This document shows, one piece after another, positions 33,944-43,790 of a DNA stretch of 64,000 nucleotides (positions within the stretch are counted from its first letter, which is position 1; every line of letters begins with the position of its first letter). This DNA comes from Sorangium cellulosum So0157-2 (GTDB lineage Bacteria; Myxococcota_A; Polyangia; Polyangiales; Polyangiaceae). The notes under the pieces are model-generated. The model was not told where the DNA came from and searched no databases. It worked only from the letters and a program-made list of their open reading frames with translations. The stretch is from positions 682,001 through 746,000 of the forward strand of contig NC_021658.1 in NCBI RefSeq assembly GCF_000418325.1, in the 5' to 3' direction. The position numbers were made by a program, and so were the translations under genes.

Positions 33944-36106
33944 CTAGTTGGCCGGGCTCTGGTCCGTCTGCGCGGGCTCGCCGGGCGGCTCGGCCTGCGC
34001 GCGCGCCTGGGCCTTCGGGTTGTGGAAGGAGAAGAGCCGCTCGCGCTCCTCCCCGTAGCTCTGGGTGCTCCCCCACTTCGGGTTCCAGTCCTTCACCCAG
34101 TACACGTCCCCCGAGACGATCGCGTCCTCGGGCCGCCCCGTGCGCTCGGGGTAGCGGTACATGTACTCCTTCATCGCGTCGCGGTACGAGGTGTTCGCCG
34201 GCAGCTTGATGCGGGCGAAGTAGTCGCACCAGATCTGGGTGTACGCGAAGCTCTTCGCGTTCAGGAGATCGAAGTTCGGCGGCTTGCCCGTGAAAGGATC
34301 GATGTGGCGGCCGTCGACCGTGACGGCGTCGACGACGATCGTCCCGTCGTCCATCACCGGGTTGGGCGAGAACATGAACCAGCCCTGGAGGAACCGGAGC
34401 TTCTGCGCGAGGACCCGCGTCTCCTCGGGGTGCGGCACCTTCCAGCGGTTCTTGATGACCCAGAGCTCGACCGCCGCCTGGTTCACGGCGCCGGCGAACA
34501 TCACGAGCGCGCCGACCTCGCGCAGCGCGACGAGCGCCTTCCGGCCGGCGAGCCGGAGCGGCGCCGGCGGGGGCGCGACCTCCGAGCGCTCCGGGATCCG
34601 CGCGCCGAGCGCCCGGCCCAGGCTGCGGCGGTGCGCCGCCGCCATCGCCGTCGTGACCGCGTCGCGCACGAGCGGCAGGCGGAGCGCCCACGCGACCGCG
34701 GGGCCGAGCGGGATCGCCGCGACGAGGTCCGCGAGCGCCAGGGCGCCCTCGACCCCCTTGCCGTCGGGGCGACGCGCCGCGAGCCCGTGCGCCGCGGAGC
34801 TCGACGCCTCGAACGTCAGCAGCCCGAACCGGTCCATCCGCTTCAGCACGCGGCAGGCGAGGACGGCGCCCGGCGACCGCGGGTCGAACAGCACGACGCG
34901 GGCCCGGTGCGCGCGCCGCATCGTGCGCGCGGCGATCTCCCAGTCCTCGCGGCCGAAGAGGAGCGTCGAGAACACGCAGAGCGCCCACGCGAACGGCCCC
35001 AGCACGAACGTCGTGCCGAAGCCGACGTGGAGCACGTTCATCATCACGAGCGCGAGCCGCCGCGCCCACACGCGGCCGAGCGGCGAGAGGAGGCACACCG
35101 GCATGGCCGCCTCGAACGCGATCACCATCTTCGTCATGAACAGGATGAGGAACTTCGGCGCGTAGTCGCGGATGTCCGCCACGATCGGCGTCACCATCCG
35201 GTCGACGTAGAGCACGTAGTGGATCGCGGTCCCGTTCTTCCAGGCGGGGCCGGTCTTGTGCACCACGTTGAAGAAGTAGATCGCCGCGATCTGGATCAGC
35301 AGGATGGGCCCGACGAGGGTCACGTGATCGTTCGGCTTGCGCGGGTCGTCGACGGCGGTGCGATCGTTGAGATCGTCGGCGGTCCGCTCGCGGCTCCGCT
35401 TCATCGACGCGAGGAGCGCGTCGAGCGAGAAGCGATCGCCGAGCGGCAGGAAGCACGTCCAGAGCAGGAGCAGGTTGTGGACGACGTAGCCGCCGTTCTC
35501 GATGAGCAGGACGCGCCCGTTCATGCTCGTGACGAACACGAGCGAGAGCACCTGCATGAGCTTCGTCTTCCAGCCGATGAGCAGGCAGACGTAGGTCGCG
35601 AAGATCACGACCCAGAGGACCGCGAGCTCGCCCGGCGTGGAGAAGGCGTTGACGAGCGAGAAGTTCCCGCTGCCCTGCGGGCGCCAGAGGTTCACGTGGT
35701 TCGGCAGGACGCCGATGTCCGCGAACATGTCGTTCCACGCCCACGTGCGGCGGAACAGGTCGCCGATCAGGAAGAAGCCGAGCAGGATGCGCGTGAAGCC
35801 GAGCGTCCGCCGATCGAACGTGAAGAAGCTGTCCCGGAGGATGTCCCACATCGATGGCCCGCGCGGCGGGGGAGCCGCCTCCGGCTCGCCGTCGTCCGCC
35901 GCGGCGCCGTCGTCCGCGGCGCCGTCGTCCGCCGCGGCGCCGCCCTGCTCCTCGTCGCGCGCGGCGCCGCCCGCGGGCGCGCCCTCGCCTGCGCCGGAGC
36001 TCCCCTCGGCGGCGGCCTTCCGGCCGGCCGCGTGGCTCCCGCTGGGGTCCTCGTCCCGGAGCGCGCCCTCGGGCCCGCGCTCGTCGCGATCGTCGTTTAC
36101 GTTCAT
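33944..36106 (-). CDS. HTTM-domain membrane protein with a DUF393-like segment
   Basis: A 720-residue protein. After an acidic, disordered N-terminus (about 1-85), an HTTM domain (horizontally transferred transmembrane, related to vitamin K-dependent gamma-carboxylase) spans about 90-420 with many helices; WDILRDSFFTFDRRTLGFTR and YFFNVVHKTGPAWKNGTAIH are typical. At about 430-520, VVLFDPRSPGAVLACRVLKR resembles DUF393/DCC thiol-oxidoreductase domains but lacks their Cys-x-x-Cys. The C-terminal ~200 residues (WFMFSPNPVMDDGTIVVDAV) are the usual soluble tail of HTTM proteins. Enzymatic activity is unproven for the bacterial family. Confidence 0.85.
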   Translation of the reverse strand: MNVNDDRDERGPEGALRDEDPSGSHAAGRKAAAEGSSGAGEGAPAGGAARDEEQGGAAADDGAADDGAAADDGEPEAAPPPRGPSMWDILRDSFFTFDRRTLGFTRILLGFFLIGDLFRRTWAWNDMFADIGVLPNHVNLWRPQGSGNFSLVNAFSTPGELAVLWVVIFATYVCLLIGWKTKLMQVLSLVFVTSMNGRVLLIENGGYVVHNLLLLWTCFLPLGDRFSLDALLASMKRSRERTADDLNDRTAVDDPRKPNDHVTLVGPILLIQIAAIYFFNVVHKTGPAWKNGTAIHYVLYVDRMVTPIVADIRDYAPKFLILFMTKMVIAFEAAMPVCLLSPLGRVWARRLALVMMNVLHVGFGTTFVLGPFAWALCVFSTLLFGREDWEIAARTMRRAHRARVVLFDPRSPGAVLACRVLKRMDRFGLLTFEASSSAAHGLAARRPDGKGVEGALALADLVAAIPLGPAVAWALRLPLVRDAVTTAMAAAHRRSLGRALGARIPERSEVAPPPAPLRLAGRKALVALREVGALVMFAGAVNQAAVELWVIKNRWKVPHPEETRVLAQKLRFLQGWFMFSPNPVMDDGTIVVDAVTVDGRHIDPFTGKPPNFDLLNAKSFAYTQIWCDYFARIKLPANTSYRDAMKEYMYRYPERTGRPEDAIVSGDVYWVKDWNPKWGSTQSYGEERERLFSFHNPKAQARAQAEPPGEPAQTDQSPAN

Positions 36107-36335
36107 AAGGCGTCGAGGTCGGTGCTGCGCGAGCGGAGCGCTCGCCGCTGTCGGTCCCTACCTACCGCAACCGCGCGGGCGCCGCACGAGGCGACCAAGG
36201 TCGCGACGCGCGGGCGGCGCCGGGGCCCAGGGCGCCTCGCGCGGCGCGCTCGATGCGCGGGGGCTCACGCGGCGGCGGCGCGGCGCGCTTGATGCGCGCG
36301 GCGCGGGGCGGTAACGAGGAGGGGAGGTGCCCCCG
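36107..36335. other. Divergent spacer with a 19-bp near-perfect direct repeat
   Basis: GCGGCGCGCTCGATGCGCG (36241-36259) recurs as GCGGCGCGCTTGATGCGCG (36280-36298), one mismatch, upstream of the small membrane-protein gene. It could be an operator pair; no regulator is implied. Confidence 0.4.
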
Positions 36336-36671
36336 ATGCCCGACGCGGAAGAGCGCCTTGCGCTCGCGGCCTGCGCCTTCCTGGCCGGCTGCCTCCTGCT
36401 CGCGCCGCGCGAGTGGGTCTCGGCGGGGCTCGCGCTCGCGCTCGCGGCGGCGCTCTTCGCCTGGCACTCCCGGCTGCGCGCGGGGGCGCGTCGGGGCGGG
36501 CCGGCGGCCGCGACGGCGGCCGCGTGCGCTCCGGTCGCGTCGGCCGCGTCGGCCGCGCCGGTCGCGCCGGTCGCGTCGGCCGCGCCGGGCCTGCCGGTCG
36601 CCGCCCGGGGCTCGCCGGACGAAGCGGGCGCTCAGGCCTTGCCGGGCGAGGAGCGGCGGGAGTCCGGCTGA
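36336..36671 (+). CDS. Small hypothetical membrane protein
   Basis: A 111-residue protein with two closely spaced hydrophobic helices near the N-terminus (LALAACAFLAGCLLL and VSAGLALALAAALFAW) and an Ala/Pro-rich tail built of ASAAPVAPVA-type repeats. The ATG at 36336 follows GAGGAGGGGAGG. No family recognised. Its 3' end overlaps that of the convergent gene by 40 bp. Confidence 0.5.
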   Translation: MPDAEERLALAACAFLAGCLLLAPREWVSAGLALALAAALFAWHSRLRAGARRGGPAAATAAACAPVASAASAAPVAPVASAAPGLPVAARGSPDEAGAQALPGEERRESG

Positions 36672-37117
36672 ACGCGCAGCGGCGGGCGGCCGAAGCGGGC
36701 GCGCACGCGATCGGCGACCGACCGCATCTTCGGCGCCCCGAGGAGCCGCCGCTCCAGCCGCCGCTTGCCAGGGATGTCGAGGAGCATCACGCCGATCAGG
36801 ATCACCAGCGCGCCCGGGCCGGGAATGCCGGGCAGCGAGAGCATGATCCCGAGCGCCACGGCGACGACGCCGAGCAGGTTCTTCCCGATGCGCGCCGACA
36901 CGCGCATCCAGGCGGGGCGCCCTGGCAGGAACGGCTCGTCCTCCTGTTTCTGCAGGTAGTCCTCGGGCAGGCGGACGAGCACGAACGCGACGAGCGCCGT
37001 GCCCGCGACGAAGCTGGCGGCGCCCACGCCCGCCCCGATCGCGATCTGCTCGCGATGCGCCTGCACGAACGAGATCGCGGAGTGGACGGCGTCCATCATC
37101 GAGGAGGCGAGGAGCAT
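36632..37117 (-). CDS. PGPGW-type small transmembrane protein
   Basis: A 161-residue protein with an N-terminal hydrophobic helix and a central pair containing LSLPGIPGPGALVILIGVML, the Pro-Gly-Pro-Gly signature of putative transmembrane PGPGW proteins. DIPGKRRLERRLLGAPKM follows in the cytoplasmic tail. Function unknown. Start could be the ATG at 37117 or the ATG pair at 37099/37096. It lies 39 nt downstream of argB on the same strand and may be cotranscribed. Confidence 0.7.
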   Translation of the reverse strand: MLLASSMMDAVHSAISFVQAHREQIAIGAGVGAASFVAGTALVAFVLVRLPEDYLQKQEDEPFLPGRPAWMRVSARIGKNLLGVVAVALGIMLSLPGIPGPGALVILIGVMLLDIPGKRRLERRLLGAPKMRSVADRVRARFGRPPLRVQPDSRRSSPGKA

Positions 37118-37156
37118 ACGGCGCGCGGCCGGCCGGGGCGAGGCCGGCCGCGGTCG

Positions 37157-38026
37157 TCACGGGACGAGCACGGTGCCGATGGCCCCGGGCGCGCTCGCCT
37201 CGCGCTCGAGATCGCCCGGGCGGAGCCGCCCGAGGATGTGGATGCGGCGGACGCCCTCCGCGAGCGCGGCGAACGACTCCTCGAGCTTCGGGATCATCCC
37301 GCGGGTGACGGCGCCGCTCGCGATGAGCGCGCGCCCCTCGGCGACGGTGAGGCTCGGGATGCGCGACGCGGGGTCCGAGACGTCGCGCAGCACGCCCGGC
37401 ACGTCGCTCACGAGGAAGAGCCCTGCGGCGCCGAGCTCGATCGCGACGCGGTTGGCGACCGTGTCGGCGTTGATGTTGTAGACCTGTCCGTCCGTGCCGG
37501 CGCCGAGGCAGGCGAGCACGGGCACGTAGCCGCCGCGCCCGAGCAGCTCGAGGAGCCCGCGGTCGACGCCCGTGATGTCGCCGACGAGGCCGAGGTCGAC
37601 CGGATCGGGGCCGGCGCTCCGGTAGACCTGGGGCGGGCGCTTGACCGCCGAGAGGGCGGGCCCGCTCGCGCCGTGGAGCCCGACGGGCCGCGCGCCCGCG
37701 GCGACGAGCGCGGCGCAGAGGTCGACGTTGAGCTTGCCGGCGACGACCATCTTCATGACGTCGAGCGTGTCCGCGTCGGTGACGCGCTGGCCGGCGACCT
37801 GCCGGACGGGGATGCCGAGGCGCTCCTGCAGCCGGGTCGCCTGCGCTCCGCCGCCGTGGACGACGACCGCGCGCGCGCCGGCGCGGGTGAGCGCCGCGAG
37901 ATCGCTGGCGAGGACGGCGAGGGCTGGGCTGCCCACGACCTCGCCGCCGAGCTTGATGACGAGCGGGCCTTCCGACGCTGTCACGGGTGCCTCCGCGTTG
38001 CTCTGGGACGGTTCATGGGCGGACAC
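37157..38026 (-). CDS. argB: Acetylglutamate kinase
   Basis: A 289-residue amino-acid kinase that phosphorylates N-acetyl-L-glutamate, the second step of arginine synthesis. PLVIKLGGEVVGSPAL holds the catalytic Lys and glycine loop, VVVHGGGAQATRLQERLGI binds substrate, and GQVYNINADTVANRVAIELG and VSDVPGVLRD form the nucleotide site. SGAVTRGMIPKLEESFAAL is also characteristic. The N-terminal ~20 residues are an extension. No other arg gene is nearby; the divergent gene encodes an M20 peptidase that could be related to ArgE-type deacylases. Confidence 0.93.
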   Translation of the reverse strand: MSAHEPSQSNAEAPVTASEGPLVIKLGGEVVGSPALAVLASDLAALTRAGARAVVVHGGGAQATRLQERLGIPVRQVAGQRVTDADTLDVMKMVVAGKLNVDLCAALVAAGARPVGLHGASGPALSAVKRPPQVYRSAGPDPVDLGLVGDITGVDRGLLELLGRGGYVPVLACLGAGTDGQVYNINADTVANRVAIELGAAGLFLVSDVPGVLRDVSDPASRIPSLTVAEGRALIASGAVTRGMIPKLEESFAALAEGVRRIHILGRLRPGDLEREASAPGAIGTVLVP

Positions 38027-38126
38027 GTATCACTTCTGCAGCGGGCAGGGCAGAGGTCGCCGGTCCCCTGCGCGCCCCGGCTTCCGCGGCGCGGCGGCGC
38101 CCGCTCTTCCGTGGCATGCTGGCGCG

Positions 38127-39299
<1,173 letters not shown>

Positions 39300-39671
39300 C
39301 GCGAGGGCGCACCTGCGGGCGAGGAGCGAGTCCCGCCGTGTGGCGTGTCGCCCTACGCTGACTGCGGCTCCGCGCGATTCCGTATCTGAACCACTCTGGA
39401 TCTGTCCTTCGAGGGCTTAGAAACAGAGGACCACGGCAACGACAGATGCCCACCCCCGGCCCGTGCTCGGCCCTTCGGGCCTGCGCGCGGGCCGCCCCTC
39501 CCAAGTCCCGCGCTCCGCGCGTGACGGGAGGGGTGCGTCCGCCCAAATAACATGATGACTCTCACTGCCCGCGGCTCTTGCCGGTCGTGAAAGTCTCAGC
39601 TGGCGTATCCGCCACGGCCGCCGCCGGGCCGCCGGATCTGCCTCGGCCGCACCCGCGGCCCGCTGGCGCGC
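39300..39671. terminator. Convergent intergenic region with two stem-loops
   Basis: GGCCC-TTC-GGGCC (39469-39481) is a short tight hairpin. CCCCTCCC (39495-39502) and GGGAGGGG (39526-39533) form an 8-bp stem around a 23-nt GC-rich loop. They lie between two converging genes and may terminate both. No gene supported. Confidence 0.45.
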
Positions 39672-40934
39672 TCACTCCAGCACCACGAACTTGAGGTACC
39701 GCCCCTCCCACCACGCCGGCAGCGTCGGGTGATCCTCCGGCTGCCCGTGGATCGCCCGCACCCGCAGATCGTCCCGCTCCAGGGTCGCGTCGTCGAGCGT
39801 CGCCAGGAAGTCCTCCGCCGTGATGTGGCTCGAGCACGACGCCGCGCACAGCACGCCGCCGCGATCGAGCACGCGCGCGACCGCGGCGTGCAGCCGCCGG
39901 TAGGCGCCGAGCGCGCGCGGCTTGGCGCGCTCGCTCGGCGCGAAGCTCGGCGGGTCGGAGATGATGAGATCGTACCGGTCGCCGCGGGCGCGGGCCTTCT
40001 CGAGGAAGTCGAACGCGTCCGCCGTCACGAAGTCGTGCGCCGCGGGATCGACGCCGTTCTCGCGGAACGTGCGCTGCGCGGTCGCGTGCGCGGCCGGCGC
40101 CGAGTCCACCGAGGTGACCCGCCCCGCGCCGCCGAGCGCCGCGGCCACCGAGAAGCCGCCCGCGTAGCTGAACAGGTTGAGCACGCGCCGGCGCCCGGCC
40201 GCGAGCGCGCGCACCCGCGCGCGGTTGTCGCGCTGGTCGAGGAACGCCCCCGTCTTCTGCCCGCGCGCGAGATCGACCTCCATCGCGACCCCCGTCTCCC
40301 GCACGAAGAGGCGGTCCGGCAGCGGCGGCCCGTGCACGTGCGCGAGCTTCTTGCCGTCCGCGTCCCCGCGCGGGGCGTCCCCGCTCGGGGCCTCCCCGCG
40401 CGCGCGGAGGCCGATCGAGCGCACGCCGCGGGCGCCGAGCGCGCGGGCGAGGTGCGGGAGCAGGCGGTCGAGCCACGGCGCGAGCATGCCGCCGTCGAGG
40501 CGGACCACCGCGACGCGGTCGTACCGATCGATGACCAGCGAGGGCACCCGGTCCCCCTCGCCGTTGCACAGGCGGTAGGCCGTCGTGTCGCCGCCGGCGA
40601 ACCAGCCGTCGCGCAGGGCGAAGGCGCGCTCGAGCCGCTCCGCGATGGCGCGCTCGTCGAGCGCCGGCGCCTGCGCGCGCTGGAAGACGCGGACGGCGAT
40701 CGGCGAGTCGGCGTCCCAGAGCCCCCGCCCGAGGAACGGCGCGCCCTCGGCCGACAGCTCGACGACGTCGCCCGTCGCGGCGGCGCCGCCGCCACCTCGA
40801 GGCGCGCGCTCCCCGCGCCGGCGATCCCCGGCGCCGGTCGCGCGCCCGCCGCCCCCCGCGATGCCGTCTCGGTACACCCACGGGTGGCCGCGGCGGACGG
40901 CGGCGGCGGCTGTCGCGGTGAGATGGACCCGCAT
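39672..40934 (-). CDS. RlmI/RlmK-type 23S rRNA m5C methyltransferase
   Basis: A 420-residue class I AdoMet-dependent methyltransferase. The N-terminal PUA domain (GHPWVYRDGI) is interrupted by a Gly-rich loop. The Rossmann domain starts with the YxxxxQKTGAFLDQRDNR-type motif (here GQKTGAFLDQRDNRARV) and NLFSYAGGFSVAAALGGAG; the catalytic motifs are SDPPSFAPS and CSSHI. This matches the RlmI family (m5C1962 of 23S rRNA), in which Cys in the last motif is the nucleophile. Substrate assignment is by family only. Confidence 0.85.
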   Translation of the reverse strand: MRVHLTATAAAAVRRGHPWVYRDGIAGGGGRATGAGDRRRGERAPRGGGGAAATGDVVELSAEGAPFLGRGLWDADSPIAVRVFQRAQAPALDERAIAERLERAFALRDGWFAGGDTTAYRLCNGEGDRVPSLVIDRYDRVAVVRLDGGMLAPWLDRLLPHLARALGARGVRSIGLRARGEAPSGDAPRGDADGKKLAHVHGPPLPDRLFVRETGVAMEVDLARGQKTGAFLDQRDNRARVRALAAGRRRVLNLFSYAGGFSVAAALGGAGRVTSVDSAPAAHATAQRTFRENGVDPAAHDFVTADAFDFLEKARARGDRYDLIISDPPSFAPSERAKPRALGAYRRLHAAVARVLDRGGVLCAASCSSHITAEDFLATLDDATLERDDLRVRAIHGQPEDHPTLPAWWEGRYLKFVVLE

Positions 40935-40964
40935 CGACCCCGCCTAGCACGGTAAGCTCCCAGC

Positions 40965-42044
40965 GTGCTGCACCGTGTTGTCTCGATCGGTTGTGCCTGC
41001 TTCGGGGGAATCCTGCTCGCCGCGCTCGGCATACCCGGCTGCACGCAGGACCACGACCTCCTCGGCCGGGATCCGCCGAGCGCGGCGAGCACGTCCGGCG
41101 CCGGCGGCGGCCCGGGATCGACCTCGAGCAGCGCGACCACCACGGGGACGGGCGGCGGCGGCGTCGTCGAGCCGCCGGGGCCGACCAGGCTCACCGTGGT
41201 GAACGGCGTCGCCGATCACGACGCGGTCCGCTTCTGCTTCCTCGCCTACCCCGACGGCACCGGCGCCGGCGTGGCGCCCTGGCCGGGCGAAGGCGCGGGC
41301 CTCGGCTTCGCTCGGTCCCGGGCGATCGAGCCGCTCGGCGCGGCGATCCCCGAGGGGGCGAGCGTGCGCGCGCACGTGATCGCCGGCGACCTCGACGCGA
41401 CGGAGGGGCTCGACTGCGCCGAGATCCTCGCGCTCGCCGCGGAGCCCGCCGCCCCGATCGTCGCCGCGGGGCTCCCCGTGGTGCCGGCGCCGGTGTTCGC
41501 CGAGGAGAAGAGCCTCCTCCTCGTCGCCACCGGCTGCCTCGGCGGCGAGGGACACACGCACGCCAGGGAGAAGCAGGGCTGCGGCGACGCCTACACGGCC
41601 GACACGCCGACCGCCGGCCTCGTGGCGGTCGCCATGTCGCGGCAGACGAGCTTCGGCAGGCTGAGCTTGCAGGTCGCCCACGCGAGCGCGGCGGCGCCGC
41701 CGGTCAACGTGCGGCTCGCGCCCGGGCGCGCGGACGTGAGCGCGGTGCCCGTCGCGCAGGACCTCTCGTACGGCGCGATCTCGCCGTTCCCTCCGTTCGT
41801 CGGCCTCTCGCGCGGCGACCTCGGCGCGCTCGAGGAGGTCGAGATCGAGACCTACGAGCCGCTCTCGGCGACGGTGACGTCGTCGGTGTCGATGCGCGAG
41901 ATCCTGGCGAACAGCGATGTGCCGGCGGACGACGTCTCCGACGGTCAAGGGCTCGTGCTCGTGGCCATCGGGGCTGCTCCGGGGACGGAACGCGGCGGGT
42001 TCTGGCACCCCCTGACCTACGCGCTGTTGTGGGCGGATCCCTGA
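40965..42044 (+). CDS. Secreted lipoprotein of unknown function
   Basis: A 359-residue protein with a lipoprotein signal (lipobox around GIPGC), a Gly/Ser/Thr linker (about 35-75) and a beta-rich domain beginning TRLTVVNGVADHDAVRFCFL. Several Cys pairs could form disulfides. The pattern of an N-terminal VVNG..D...V strand is seen in DUF4397-like surface proteins, but I cannot make the match firm. Divergent from the methyltransferase gene with 30 bp between the starts, so both promoters must be compact or shared. Confidence 0.65.
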   Translation: MLHRVVSIGCACFGGILLAALGIPGCTQDHDLLGRDPPSAASTSGAGGGPGSTSSSATTTGTGGGGVVEPPGPTRLTVVNGVADHDAVRFCFLAYPDGTGAGVAPWPGEGAGLGFARSRAIEPLGAAIPEGASVRAHVIAGDLDATEGLDCAEILALAAEPAAPIVAAGLPVVPAPVFAEEKSLLLVATGCLGGEGHTHAREKQGCGDAYTADTPTAGLVAVAMSRQTSFGRLSLQVAHASAAAPPVNVRLAPGRADVSAVPVAQDLSYGAISPFPPFVGLSRGDLGALEEVEIETYEPLSATVTSSVSMREILANSDVPADDVSDGQGLVLVAIGAAPGTERGGFWHPLTYALLWADP

Positions 42045-42499
42045 GCCGTCCCGATCATCCCATCTCCCGTATCCCGCGCTGACCGCCCCCCGCCGGGGAG
42101 CCTGGCACACTTCGTCCGGTCGCTCTCCCAGGGCCACGAGGTGCCGCAATTCCGCCTTGGGCATCAAGGTGACGTCGAGCGTGGTCTGCACTCCATGTTG
42201 CCCGCGTGGTGCGCTGCGTTGTCCGGCGCGCGCGGCGCGACCTCGGTTGCTTCTCTGCAATCGGCTCGGGTGTGTCCGCCGTGCCCGACGAGCTTGCAGG
42301 GGACGTGGTCGTATTGAAGGATAAGGATTCTGCTCCCTCGGTCTCGGGCACCTCTGTCTCCCCAGCAGGTCTCCTCCTCGCGGGCCCGCCGTGGCTCTGC
42401 CCGGCGCTTCATTCGAGGTTGTCACGCCGGGAAAATCGCGAGTCGCTTGAGGAGCGGGAGCGCCCTGTACGGACGACATGACAGGAGAATGCGCGCGCC
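42045..42499. other. Long intergenic region upstream of FIST gene
   Basis: About 450 bp of moderate GC with several short open frames on both strands, none with a clear start site or family signature. A minus-strand stretch around 42135-42200 reads LDVTLMPKAELRHLVALGE, which might be a remnant, but I cannot support a gene. Confidence 0.3.
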
Positions 42500-42528
42500 G
42501 TGACGTTCGGATGAATCTCCAGTATAAC
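42500..42528 (+). promoter_or_regulatory. Promoter of the FIST/histidine-kinase operon
   Basis: GTGACG (42500-42505), 17-bp spacer, TATAAC (42523-42528): four and five of six consensus matches. Transcription would start near 42535, about 28 nt before the FIST ATG. Confidence 0.6.
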
Positions 42529-42562
42529 GCGAGTGCCTAGATTCCGAGGGGGGGAAGAGAAC

Positions 42563-43765
42563 ATGGCGACACAGGTATTTGTCGGCGCGAGCTCCACGGC
42601 GGATCCAAAGAAGGCTGCCTCGGAGGCCGTGGCTGCGGCGCTCCGCGAGTCGGCGCGCTTCGATCACGCGGGTTCCGCGGCGCGACCCGCGTTTGCGCTC
42701 GTCCTGTCGACGGATCAATACGACGCTGACGCGCTCGCGGCGGCCACGACGAGCGAGCTGCCCGGCGTCCCGTGGGCGGGGTGCTGTACGGCCGGGGTCT
42801 TCGCGGGCAGCCGCCTTCTCCGGCAGGGGCTCGTCGTGGGGCTCGTCGTCTCGGAGACCGTGCGCGTCGGCATCGGGGTCGCGCAGCCGGTGAGCCAGGA
42901 CGGGCGGCGCGCCGGCGTGCTCGCCGCCTCGCGCGCGCTCGAGGGGTTCCCGCCGTCCGTTCCGTCGGGGTGGAGCCGCGCGCTCATCGTGCTGCCGGAC
43001 GCGCTCACGGGCAACGCGGCCGACGTCGTGCGCGGCGCGGTCGAGGTCGGCGGCACGGGCGTCGTCTGGGCCGGCGGCGGCGCGGGCGACAACCTCCGCT
43101 TCGTGCGCACCGCGCAGTTCGCGGGCGGCCGCGCCTACTCGGACAGCGTGGTCGTGGTCGCGATCGACTCGCCGGCGCGCATGGCGACCGGCATCCGCCA
43201 CGGCTTCCGCCCCTATGGCCCGCCGACGATGGTCACCCGCGCCGAGGGCACGGTCCTCGCGGAGCTCGAGTACGAGGGCGCGTTCTCCGTCTACCAGCGC
43301 ACCGCCCGGGCGAAAGGCCATCAGGTCAACCTCGACGGCTTCGCCACCTTCGCCATGACCCACCCGCTCGGCATCCCGCAGGCCGACGGCGAGCACGTCA
43401 TCCGCGACCCGCTGCGCGTGATCTCGCCCGGCGGGCTCTACTGCGTCGGCGAGGTTCCGGACGGGTGCCTCATCCGCGTCATGGAGGGCGACCCCATCGG
43501 CCTCGTCGGCGCCGCGCGCGAGGCCGCGATCACGGCCCGCGACGCGGTCTCCGGGCCGATCGCCGGCGCCTTCGTGTTCGACTGCATCTCGCGGTGCATG
43601 ATGCTCGGCGACACGGTGCGCGACGAGCTGACCACCTTCGAGAGCGAGCTCGGCCAGAGCGTCCCGGTGATGGGCTGCCTGACGTTCGGGGAGGTGGGCA
43701 CGCTGGGCCGGGGGGTGCCGCAGTTCCACAACAAGACCGCCGTCGTGCTCGCGCTGGGGGCCTGA
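42563..43765 (+). CDS. FIST-domain sensory protein
   Basis: A 400-residue protein made of FIST_N (about 15-225) and FIST_C (about 235-385). Features include the early LSTDQYDADALAAATTSELP, GCCTAGVFAGS and the C-terminal GSAxRxx-type region, here VFDCISRCMMLG. FIST domains are thought to sense small ligands such as amino acids and usually work with kinases or GGDEF proteins. A G-rich ribosome-binding site precedes the ATG at 42563. The histidine kinase gene follows after 25 nt, so this is probably its partner sensor. Confidence 0.88.
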   Translation: MATQVFVGASSTADPKKAASEAVAAALRESARFDHAGSAARPAFALVLSTDQYDADALAAATTSELPGVPWAGCCTAGVFAGSRLLRQGLVVGLVVSETVRVGIGVAQPVSQDGRRAGVLAASRALEGFPPSVPSGWSRALIVLPDALTGNAADVVRGAVEVGGTGVVWAGGGAGDNLRFVRTAQFAGGRAYSDSVVVVAIDSPARMATGIRHGFRPYGPPTMVTRAEGTVLAELEYEGAFSVYQRTARAKGHQVNLDGFATFAMTHPLGIPQADGEHVIRDPLRVISPGGLYCVGEVPDGCLIRVMEGDPIGLVGAAREAAITARDAVSGPIAGAFVFDCISRCMMLGDTVRDELTTFESELGQSVPVMGCLTFGEVGTLGRGVPQFHNKTAVVLALGA

Positions 43766-43790
43766 GCCCCGGAGCGGCTGGAGCCCCGTC

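Noticed and set aside
42121..42260. A possible remnant gene on the minus strand (MPKAELRHLVALGE)
   Set aside because: Too short and not matched to any family I know; reported only as part of the intergenic description.
40944..42479. A 511-codon minus-strand frame
   Set aside because: Antisense of the lipoprotein gene at 40965, with no start signal or family motif.
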